Below are positions 23,505-32,695 of a stretch of DNA of 64,000 bases, one piece after another (within the stretch, counting starts at the first letter, position 1; each line of letters starts with the position of its first letter). Position numbers and translations under genes: made by a program. Source of the stretch: Anthopleura xanthogrammica (Eukaryota > Cnidaria > Anthozoa > Actiniaria > Actiniidae); assembly GCA_964019055.1 (NCBI GenBank), contig OZ025216.1, positions 10,867,914-10,931,913 of the forward strand, in the 5' to 3' direction. The notes beneath the pieces were generated by a model. That model had not been told where the DNA came from and did no database searches. It saw nothing but the letters and a program-made list of their open reading frames with translations.

Positions 23505-23565
23505 GATTCGGTGCCGAGATCGAACTTTTGGGCGGCCGGTCGCCCCAATCGCTACGCCACTGACA
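23505..23565 (-). mobile_element. tRNA-like sequence (probable SINE head)
   Basis: On the minus strand, tggcgtagcgattgg looks like a pol III A box and agttcgatctcgg like a B box, correctly spaced. No acceptor-stem pairing or CCA context was found, so it is more likely a SINE head or tRNA relic than a working tRNA. Confidence 0.45.
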
Positions 23566-23767
23566 TCAGTCTCGTCAAGGCAATGGAGAAACTGTGGCTT
23601 GCTATGTTGCGCATCAGGTTGGTGGAATTGAAAATATCTGATGTGTAGGGTATGATTTTGACATGCATCAAGAGTTACGCGCTACTGCTCTAAGCGCATT
23701 CTCACTTGATGAAAAAGTGGGACGGTATTTTATAAAATATGCTATATTTCGGTATATATTTGATTCA

Positions 23768-24025
23768 GAATAGGCAATGTGCATCAAAGCTCACAAAGCA
23801 CTCTGGGAAAGTGAGTTATTTAAAAATGTAACAAGGAAATCAAAGGAACTATCAGAAACAAATTACTCTGTTATTTTCGTCTGCTGAAATCCTTTTATTT
23901 CCATAGAAAATGTCGAAGGAAAAATTATCAGATGAATTTTTAGAGAAGCAAAAAAAAGCGTAAGAACTCACTTTCCAATCATGCTTTGTGCTAGAATTTC
24001 GAGCTCATGCACATTGGCTATTAGC
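23768..24025. repeat. Foldback element, 'tgcatcaaagctcacaaagc' family
   Basis: The left arm aatgtgcatcaaagctcac is mirrored by gagctcatgcacatt on the right, and cactctgggaaagtgagtt by aactcactttccaatcatg. A second copy at 55847-56098 shares the middle (tccatagaaaatgt..gaagg). MITE-like. Confidence 0.8.
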
Positions 24026-24056
24026 TTAACGGTAATCTTGAATATATAATGAAAGA

Positions 24057-24108
24057 TACGGCTACCTTCCAAGATGGCGCGGGGAACTGTGAAGGGGACT
24101 ATTGCTTT
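24057..24108. repeat. Solitary arm of the 'aatagtccccttcacag' foldback family
   Basis: gctaccttccaagatggcgc followed by gaaggggactatt matches the end of the complete element at 36922-37142. Only one arm is present here. Confidence 0.75.
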
Positions 24109-24494
24109 TGCAGTTGGCTATTATCACCACACTGTTGACAGTTTCGATCGCATAGCCGGCCATCAGAAAAATGCCTGAAATGTAGTCTGCGTTGTCCTTG
24201 CCCATCAGAAGAGGGATGATCTTGTGGAACGATTCGTTGGCCGTTAGTAGACCATGATTGGCCATCAAAAGTCCTTCCTCGCTGTTGTCGCGGATCCATC
24301 AACGATTCGGTTGGTACAGCTTTTTGTGGTGCCGAAACAGCCAGTAAGCACATGTTCTCTGAATTCCTATATTTCATAAAAGGTCCAAAAATCTCGGCAT
24401 TTCGCTTCTCGTGCCACTGACTTAATTCTAGCAAGGACATCTCGCTAAACTTTTTCGTCCTAACCCCTTCGCTTGGCAAACTATTATCACCCAT
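24062..24494 (-). pseudogene. Small intronless ORF of unknown family, apparently frame-broken
   Basis: From ATG 24494 the frame reads MGDNSLPSEG..., then MSLLELSQWHEKRNAE and ...YRNSENMCLLAVSAP, to about residue 65. It then turns into a low-quality Arg/Gln-rich tail that stops near 24099. A different frame opens exactly there (WIRDNSEEGLLMANHG...) and continues through a hydrophobic, TM-like segment (YISGIFLMAGYAIETVNSVV). Moving from one frame to the other near 24298 needs a single-base change, so a roughly 145-aa protein with one indel is the simplest reading. The second frame then runs into a repeat arm (24057-24108). A TATA-like ttataaata lies near 24568, about 75 bp upstream of the ATG. 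I do not recognise the family. It could be a retrocopy, a decayed gene or an assembly error. Confidence 0.45.
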
Positions 24495-25325
24495 ATCGTC
24501 TCACCTTCGAAGGAATGTGAAAATAGTCCTAAGAGCAAGTGTGGTAGCTTTGGTAAGTGTTGGGTATTTATAACTGAAAAAACCACTCACGTGATCATCT
24601 CCACCCCAAGTAATTAAACATCCTGCAAAACCAATCAGTGAGAAATGGACAATCTAATCATGTGTCGTAATAACTTTGATTAATGTCTTTTCTCACACGA
24701 TGCCGCCACATTCAAGCACGGGCTAAAATACTAAAAGATATCATTTAAATGAATACTTTCGTACTATAACCTTGTTATACAGGAATGTGAAAAGCAGTGG
24801 CAGTTCCGATGGTTCAATTTTATTTCAATTTTGATAGAATCTCTATTCCTGTGAACGCTATCCTCTTTTGTCGGCAAGTGCTGTTCACGTGCCGTTCTAC
24901 TTACCGACGACTGAATTTTCTTACAGAAGCGAGTTATCACCCGTTGCTTCGACCGTAAGAGCTGCCAATCTAAAATAGGACCCTGCCCTAATCATTAACT
25001 AAGCTCACCGCTAGAGGTTAATTGTTTTGTAATAGCCGATACGACTATCAAATCCAAATATCAGCACGTGCCAGGCTCATGCCTCTTTTTCGTACTCAGA
25101 TTCTTACGTAACTGAGTTGTCACGTGATTCCCTTGCGACAGTTTTGATTGGTAGATGCATCAGTTTTAGCAGGCTTTGAACCTGAGATTCGGTAACTCAG
25201 CGCTTTCGAAAGTTAATGCTCATAATTTTTGTTTGTTTGGTGAAAATTAGCCTGTTTGATTGTTCTACCACATTTTGGTTATTTATTTATTTTCTTGCAA
25301 ACTCGGTAGTTCCGAGTTGCCAGTG

Positions 25326-25492
25326 GAATTAATAATGGTAATAGAACTGAGTGTCTTGCAATTTTGGGCAGAAATCACACTCGTGATTAACAAATTGCAC
25401 TCCCGCTGCGCGGTCGTGCAATTTTGTAATCACTCTTGCGATTTCAGCCCAAATTGCACTCAACTCAGTTCTATTACCATTATTAATTATAT
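25326..25492. repeat. Foldback element
   Basis: aattaataatggtaatagaa and gaactgagtg..caattttggg are mirrored at the right by cccaaattgcactcaactca and ttctattaccattattaatt, with a GC-richer centre (cccgctgcgcggtcg). About 165 bp, MITE-like. Confidence 0.8.
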
Positions 25493-25756
25493 CCATTTTG
25501 AAATCACTACTGTAGGAATTTAAAATTTAAATACATTTTTTCAATTTCACCCATTTTCACCTAGAAAATCTCCTTCAAAATTTTTTTCTCATGCTTTGAA
25601 TTGGCTTTTGTTTTCTGTGATCTGATTGGTCAAATTTTAGGTTTTCTGCAATTTCATTGGCTCTTCAAAATGGTGCGATTCGTGAATAAAACGCACTGCT
25701 GAGAGCCAATCAGATTGCAGGATTTGCTAGTGATTTCAAAATGGATATAATTAGTT
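25482..25756. repeat. Second inverted pair overlapping the previous element
   Basis: ttatatccattttgaaatcac at 25486-25506 is mirrored by gtgatttcaaaatggatataa at about 25731-25752, enclosing about 220 bp. It shares its left end with the right end of the preceding foldback, suggesting a composite or nested structure. Confidence 0.6.
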
Positions 25757-26680
25757 TTTTTTTACTCAGATGCCGCCAGTCAAAAATATAACAGGCACCG
25801 ACTGATTAGTTTTGGTTGACGGCAGCGAAAAAGGCCAATTTCATCGTGCAGCTCGAAGCTACCGAGTTCGCATATTTATGAAAATAGCAGTAATGGAGTA
25901 GCCACCATTTTATTACGAGGCAGGAGGGCTCGTACACAAGATGGAAAATCGTTAATGTTTGCATCAATCAGACCTAATTTAAAAGAGGGGATCACTGATT
26001 TTAAGTAAATTTATACAAGAATTTATACAAGGATAAATATGCTTCATGAAGGCGAGGGTCAGACAATTGTGATATGACATTTCTTGTTTTCTGGGAGAGA
26101 AAGAGGCTGGTAATTTTCAGAGATTTTTTTGAGGTTTACAGTAATAATGAATTATTTTACAGGCTGTGTAATCAATTTCATTTATTTCTAGATCTAGATT
26201 TAAAATTATAGTAATATATATATATATATTTTACTTTTTAACCATTTTCCCCAACTAAATATTTTTAAAATGCTTATGACACATCTGACAATATTCTCAG
26301 TATAGATTCTACATGAAGTGAGCTGTTCGATGACCCAAAAAATTATATAGTTTGAGTGATACATATTGAAGTTAGTCATAATGGTTTTTCTTGTTGTATG
26401 CTAATGAATGTGAGGTCAGGGGAGTCATTTATGTTTATTTGCTGTTCTTTGTAATTCAAAACACTGGCTACTATGCGAAAACTATTTAGCAATAATTCTT
26501 ACAAAAGCCATGGATGAAACAAAATCTTATTTATCTGTACCAGTTAGGTTTTGTATATTAAGGACGTTCGTTCGTGGACAAAAGCGTTAATAACGTTTCC
26601 CATGTTTTTTTCTTCTTCAAACTTCACATGGTGAAATAAGACCATCATAGAAGTTAGTCATTCGCATATGACCAGAATAA

Positions 26681-26970
26681 GCCCCGGGGGGGGGGGGGGG
26701 GGGGGGTACTTCGGACGGGGATGGTCCGCCCGGACTCTCGACCCCTTACCCTTTTCTATACCAAATTTCAGCTAAAAAGTACCCCTTTTATATACCTTTT
26801 TGCCTGAAAAGGTACCCCTTTCATATACCTTTGAAGAAAATCTACCCCTTTTGATACCAAAGCTCACAAATTTCCACCCCTTTTCTATGCCTGAGGCCTT
26901 TAAAAAGTACCCCTTTCGTTCGGAACATCCCCGTATAGTCCATTATAGGGAGTACACCCCCCCCCCCCGG
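26681..26970. mobile_element. Poly-G/poly-C-ended element with 6-bp target-site duplication
   Basis: The 290-bp unit starts with gcccc then about 22 G and ends with about 17 C then ggg. Just inside are the mirrored tetramers gtact and agtac. It is flanked by perfect direct repeats gaataa (26675-26680 and 26971-26976). The interior carries degenerate tandem units of the form aaaggtaccccttttctatacc. No ORF. Confidence 0.7.
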
Positions 26971-27064
26971 GAATAAACCTTTATAACTTCAAGACGCATC
27001 ACCCAATTTGGTGATCAGTTCAGATCATGAATAATCTATACTGACAATATTGTCAGATTTAAAA

Positions 27065-27289
27065 AAACGTTGAGTACTGAATACTGCATACTGAATAGTG
27101 CATTCCAAGGCCAAAGGGCATTTTGGGTCATGCAATATTGTCTAAAATTTTATTTTTAGTGCATTCCATTCGAAACAACATACTAACTACATATAGAGAG
27201 CAAATAGCTGTATATTTACTTTTTATTTCAAATTAATGAGACCCACAATGCCCTTCGGTTTTGGAATGCACTACTCAGTATGCAGTATT

Positions 27290-27330
<41 letters not shown>

Positions 27331-27560
27331 TCAGTATTCAGTATTCAGTATTCAGTATTCAGTATTCAGTATTCAGTATTCAGTATTCAGTATTCAGTAT
27401 TCAGTATTCAGTATTCAGTATTCAGTATTCAGTATTCAGTATTCAGTATTCAGTATTCAGTATTCAGTATTCAGTATTCAGTATTCAGTATTCAGTATTC
27501 AGTATTCAGTATTCAGTATGCAGTATTCAGTATGCAGTATTCAGTATTCAACGTTTTTTG
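27065..27560. repeat. Foldback element with expanded CAGTATT heptanucleotide array in one arm
   Basis: The left arm (27065-27132) reads aaaaaacgttgagtactgaatactgcatac then gtgcattcc and agggcattttgggt. The right arm carries the mirror (acccacaatgcccttcgg, ggaatgcact) followed by about 38 copies of cagtatt/cagtatg at 27275-27550 and ends caacgtttttt. The left arm holds only about three or four heptamers, so expansion is one-sided. Confidence 0.85.
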
Positions 27561-27824
27561 AAATAGCTGTATATATATGTGTGTTCATGTACATATGTGT
27601 AAAAATAGTAAGATGTTATAAGATTTTGTACAAAAATAATCACACTAAATCCAGAATGGTGCAGTTTGAAATCAGTAAAACTTCATATAAACATTTCAAA
27701 TCACTACTCAATTGATATTAGAATATACCTTTACGCTAACCTTAAGTGTTTCTCTTATTGCATAATTGTTACCTGTGTTGAACATGGCATGGCCTGGAAC
27801 TTTTCATGCGCCCATTCTCTGCAA

Positions 27825-30800
27825 TCACTCATTAAAAGGTCGCCCAAGGGACTTTCCAAGGGAGCGTAATCTACCATTAATCAAATCCCAGTCAAGATAT
27901 GTCCCCTGTAAATGTCGATTGCCTGTCCCAGTGGGGGTGTACTTACTCCGACCATGAAGCACTCTACTGTTATTGAACGTTACCATCTCGCCTGGCTGTA
28001 GCTTGTGGTCAATTCTGTTTTCAGAATCTCTCATCATTTGTCCCAACATCATGTAGCCCCTGTATACGTCACAGACTTTTTCTGGTGGGCTACTGAGGTA
28101 GTAGTCCCGCGCATGGTTGTTGTATGTAAAACGTCGTATTTTTTTGTTATGATCCATTCTAGGAAATAAAGGGCTTGTTACAGAACTAGCATACTAGGCA
28201 AGAAATAATTGAAATAAATTGAAATGAATTAATCAAGGGAATAAATGAGTGGATGAATGCATGAATGATCCATGAGGGACAAAAGGATGAATGCATCAAT
28301 GAATGGATGGATAGATGGGTGGACAGATGGGAGAAGGACCGATGGAATAAGTGGGATGGATGGAATGGGATGGTAAGATGAATGGATGGATGGAAGAAAG
28401 GATGGGTGCATGCATAGAGGGAAGAATCAATTGATGAATAAATGGATGGATGGAAGGAAGGAAGGAAGGAAGGAAGGAAGGAAGGAAAGAAGGATGGATG
28501 GATATAAAAAGGAAGGATTCATAAATGGATCGATTGATGGACAGAAAAAGGAAGGATGCATAAATGGATGGATGAATATGAGAAAGGATGGCTGGATGGA
28601 TGGGAGGAAAGATGGATGGGAGGAAAGATGGATGGATGCATGAATGTGCTGGATTGAATGGAATAGATAAATGAATATAAATGAACTAAAGAGTGTAAAT
28701 AAAAATGAATGAACAGCCTCATCCACATTACTGTCTGGCATCCTCAAGCAATGACTTCACGTCTAACTTTACAAATACATACTCAATCACAGGCCAGGTG
28801 TTCTTAAGGTGAAAGTCCCCAAAAACATCTTTACCAATATCCACATAAGGAATAGGTGTCTTCGACAAGAGATCAAACAGTTCAGGCTCCTTGTTTTTAA
28901 AGTCTTGTGCAATCTTAAAGCCATCAACAAATTGATTTGATCCACCTTCTGTGGGGATTTGTTCTAAGCAATGCAGAAACTGGACCTAGAAAAATGAAGA
29001 GACATCATTTTAATCTTCTTGTTTGTCTTTTTAAGCTGAGAAACACTTTACATATGGATGTAGCAGCAGGGGGTTAGGGGGCCTATAGCCCCACCACGTT
29101 TTCACAAAGATTTTTTAAAATTTCAAATCTTTTCAAATTTTTGCCCATACAGATTTTAATCACTTGTATATATTGCATTGATATACTAATAACATAGAAA
29201 ACATGGACACGTGCTGTGTGCAGTTATAAAGCATGAGAGAAGTGTTAGGAGAAGCATGTTGCCTAGCTGAGTGCCTCTCAACACTCCTCAAATGTTCTGC
29301 CAATTCCCAAGTGCTTTATAACTGTACACAGCACAACAAGAAATTTTTTTATTTCTTTTATAAAATACAAATTAGAGTAGCTGTTATTTTGGACACCAAT
29401 GACAAAATAGAAAGTGCACAGGTGTGCTGTGTGCTCCCATAATGCACACATTCCCAACCAATCAGAACGTGAGATTTATAACAATTATTATTTTATAATA
29501 CTTATAGAAGCTTTTCACCATCACGTGAAGGCAGCTATGACAGGAGGCAGAAACAATAGAGTCTTTCCCCCTGGGAAACTGAATTCTTTCTCATGTAAAT
29601 CATATTGGACCAGATTCAATTGTTCCTGCCTCCTGTCATGGCTGCCATCACGTGATGGTGCAAAGCCTCTATTGAAGCAATAAGTAAATAGACTATATAT
29701 TATCATGTTATGAAATCCCACTCACCCCTGGGTAGTACTCGGCTTGTGGAATATCACAGTGAAGAGGAAGGTTGGCTGTTGTGTAAGCCAAGTTGTTTGC
29801 ATCAAACTTTGCATGTACATCAAATTTGAATCTGAAAGAAAGATTAATCAATAGACCTCTTTAGCTTCATACGCAAATTAAATATTTTAGACCACATGAC
29901 ATTCCCTTGAGAAGTGTTCTTTTATTAAAATATTTACACATAAAAGAATCAACTCAAGAGTGGCATCACACATAGTTTGAAATGAGCACAGCAAACAAAG
30001 TTATCAAATTTGATTTAACTCCCAAACAAACAGTGGTTCCAGAGTGGTACTTTTTCCACTGAACCCCATTGTCATATTGGAACTTACATGTAGAAGATGA
30101 TATTTACTGAGGGAGGAACATTAACAATGGTTCCAAACTGATCGATGAGGTCTATATTTCATACATTTACTACATGCTCATTGTTTTGCATTTACTCAAG
30201 TGATTTTGTAAAAGTTCTTTTTGGAAAAGAATTTTTGTGCTAAATCACATGCATCTCATTAAGCTAGGGTTTCTGCTAATGACAACGACATTCAAATCAT
30301 TTCTAAGGCTGAAATACTGCACTCTCCTAGATAGTCTATTTAATATAGACTTGCCTTGCACATGGTCACTAGTTCGCGAGTGTATGTGTCACAGATAAGA
30401 ACACATTTACTCATTTAATATATATATTATCTAACTTACATTTATTTATATGTCTGTCCTCAAGGGAAGTGCCTAGCATGGGACTAAGTTAAGAGTCCCG
30501 TTCGTGCTTTTCCTATTGGGTAGCTATAGTTTTATTTATCTACTTTTCCTTTAAACTATTTTCATCATATTAACAGCTATTGCCCAATAAAGTTGTAAAA
30601 ATAAAATAAAATAAAATAAAATTTTATTGGCTCCTTATAAATAAGACTGACTTGAGGGTTACCAAATCCCCCCACACACACCCCCCACAAATAATGAGTT
30701 TACATAGTTTCTAATAAAGAAATATATATTTAAATTACCCATAATGTGTAGATTTGAGGTAACCAACCCTATGAGCAAGAACCAGGCTTGCTATTGGATC

Positions 30801-31385
30801 TGTGTTCTTAGGTACATCCTCTAATAACGCAATCCCCACATTGTGCAACGTGAACAACCAGTTATAAAGAGCTTCGTCGTGTTTCAAGATGTCATCGTAG
30901 TTTAATCTTGGAACTTTATCTTGCATTTGCTCTCTTCCCCAGAGAGACACACTTTCGCGAGCAATTTGCTTGGTTTCATCTCGTTCTTCCTTCTCTTTAA
31001 GCTTGTTTTGGTGAAGCCAGCTTGAATCAAACTCGCTGACATGATTATCTGGCCAGTTTATTTGTACTTTTTGACCATCTTCTGAGAAGTTTACACTTTT
31101 GGCTTTGATTTCGAGGTCAATTTGTCCAACTGTGTCGAGTTTTCTTTGCAAAGACTTCGCGTCTACACACTTGGGACAGTTACAGATATCTCTGAGGTAG
31201 ATGTATGGAAAGCGGCTGACAGATTGGTCGTCCCAGTGAACATGAAGCATAGAGTCTTTTTGGTGTACTCTTGTGACTAAAGACTTGGGGTCTTCGACAC
31301 CAACATTAGTGAAGGCACTAAGCAATCTGGAGTGCTTTACAAGCCGACTAGCCCGTGCTAAAAAACTTATTCGGCTTACTAACAT
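27825..31385 (-). CDS. BBOX1: Gamma-butyrobetaine dioxygenase (BBOX1-like), with N-terminal presequence
   Basis: Four exons: 30739-31385 (ATG 31385-31383), 29726-29831, 28783-28985 and 27825-28158 (TGA 27825-27827). The total is 1290 nt, 429 aa. BBOX is a 2-oxoglutarate/Fe(II) oxygenase that hydroxylates gamma-butyrobetaine to L-carnitine. The N-terminal domain has the zinc-binding cluster LRDICNCPKC (C68, C70, C73). The catalytic jelly-roll has the iron facial triad: H240 and D242 (LPLHCD) and a distal His at 387 (RVLHGRS). The stretches DANNLAYTT, PGVQFLHC and RHLQGTYLDWD follow BBOX more closely than the sister enzyme TMLHE. Residues 1-25 are basic, amphipathic and free of acids (MLVSRISFLARASRLVKHSR), which looks like a mitochondrial presequence; human BBOX1 is cytosolic, so this is notable. 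Exon 3 needs the GTATGT donor after GTGATTGA, which restores frame to exon 4. Intron 3 holds a GGAT/GGAA repeat. Confidence 0.93.
28230..28660. repeat. GGAT/GGAA/GAAT simple repeat in BBOX1-like intron 3
   Basis: Degenerate atgg, ggaa and gaat units, including ten perfect ggaa at 28452-28488. The whole block lies between exons 3 and 4 of the BBOX1-like gene. Confidence 0.85.
29505..29676. repeat. Foldback element with CACGTG in the arms (copy 1)
   Basis: The arms contain caccatcacgtga..gcagc and gctgccatcacgtgatgg, followed inward by tgacaggaggcag / ctgcctcctgtca. It lies in BBOX1-like intron 2. A second copy is at 49032-49178. Confidence 0.85.
29854..30005. repeat. 'agacctctttagctt' foldback, diverged copy
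   Basis: tagacctctttagcttcatac and catgacattcccttgagaag match 6651-6817. The right end is incomplete. In BBOX1-like intron 1. Confidence 0.6.
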
Positions 31386-32695
31386 CTTTTCGTACCCTCA
31401 GTACCATGCAAATAAGGATAATATTGTAATACGAGCCTTTTAAAAAACTCGAAAACTCGTCCTAAAACAATACGACTGTTCTTTTTACCCTGGATCCCCT
31501 GGATTGACGTCATATGATATCCTGACACAGGGAGCCCAAACATTAAAGACAAAGAAATCAATCTTTGGTCAGAAGTCCATAACTTTATGGACTTCTGCTT
31601 TGGTATATATGTAGTTTTAGTCTTTTCTAGTCTAGTCCTAGTTTATTCTATCCAAGTCTAGTTAGTAGCCAGAAAAAATTACATATTTTATACAAAAATT
31701 CACATACAAAAATATTTTGCAAAATATCCTGAAGGGGTAAAATAGGAGCTGGGATTCGCCTTTTTTGGTCTTGGAAAATGGGATTTCATGCACTGGGACT
31801 GGGATTTCATAAAAATCTCTAACTCTAAATATAATTCGGACTGAGATTTGGCACGACTGGGACTGGGACTGGGGCAAATCTTGGGCTGGGAAATGGGATA
31901 AGAACCCCCTTCAGGGACCCTCTTAAAAATACCACAGGTTTTCTGGATAATATTACTAGCTGGTAATATACCAGGCTACAATTTACTGCATTTTTTCCCC
32001 CTAAACTTCTTGGGCCTTTTAGTTTTAGAGTAAAATTAAGTTAGCCGTTAGTAGCACTGAACTATGTACAAAACTCTTGCGCATTCGGCTTGGCCGTAAT
32101 GTTTTCCCATTTTAGACCACGTGTCATTTTCTGGCCAATTAAAATAGAGCTGTTAAGTTGTGACGTATTTGCGGGTCCAACGCTCATAAAAACCGCTAAA
32201 ATAAATCAAAAATGTTCTCAATGATTTATCCTCCACCTGAAACAGTTAGAAGTTTGGAAAATAAATCCTATTACGAAAAAAAATTAAGAAAAATCTTTAT
32301 AAAACTGCTCTTCATTTTGGACCCGGAAGTCGTTTTTTCATTCGATTGACGTCACACTTAAAAGCTCTAATGCCCTATTTCATTATGACGTCACATCAAA
32401 ACAATCTACTGTTTAAACGCTAAGGATCATGGTTGTGAGGGGGGACAAAACAGCAACACAAAGAAAATTGATATAAAATGCGTTTTATGGAACGAAGAAA
32501 AGCGTTAACAGCCATCAAAGGCAATAGATATTGTTTATTACATCGATACACCTTATATTTGGGAACCAGAATATTTGAGATTAAACTTTTCTTAGCAGGG
32601 GAAATTTTGTTCAAATTACTATTGTTCTAGACGATTCTGTCCCCCTCATAAACAGGCCGTGACGTCATAATGAAATAGGGCAATTAATTGAGTGG
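31386..32695. other. Intergenic between BBOX1-like gene and the small membrane-protein gene
   Basis: The region holds the likely BBOX1-like promoter, a low-complexity stretch with repeated ctgggattt/gggactgggact phrases at about 31745-31890, and an interspersed repeat at 32150-32380. No coding exon was found. Confidence 0.5.
32150..32380 (-). repeat. Interspersed repeat (copy 1; copy 2 at 46150-46360 in opposite orientation)
   Basis: Read on the minus strand it shares gtccaaaa..gaa..gcagttttataaag, ttctaactgtttca.gtggagg, attttagcggttttt and acgtcacaacttaacagctct with 46150-46360. The family is not recognised and no ORF is conserved between the two copies. Confidence 0.8.

Larger units (their letters stand above)
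20870..24061. other. Intergenic region downstream of CTR copy C
   Basis: It holds the 3' UTR of CTR copy C, then AT-rich sequence. A small hairpin element is at 22785-22853, a tRNA-like SINE head at 23505-23565, and a foldback element at 23768-24025. No exon with family resemblance was found. Confidence 0.5.
24495..27824. other. Intergenic, repeat-dense
   Basis: No gene is supported. From left to right: a TATA-like site near 24568, overlapping inverted repeats at 25326-25755, a (TA)n run near 26213-26230, a poly-G-ended element at 26681-26970 and a heptanucleotide foldback at 27065-27560. Confidence 0.55.

Noticed and set aside
23505..23565. Functional tRNA gene
   Set aside because: A- and B-box-like sequences only; no cloverleaf with paired acceptor stem could be built.
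27236..27715. Three overlapping 93-159 codon ORFs of SIQYSVF repeats
   Set aside because: A 7-bp repeat without stops is open in every frame; it is the arm of a foldback element.
28386..28747. Several ORFs of Met-Asp-Gly-Arg-Lys or Pro-Ser-Ile-His repeats
   Set aside because: GGAT/GGAA repeat within BBOX1-like intron 3.
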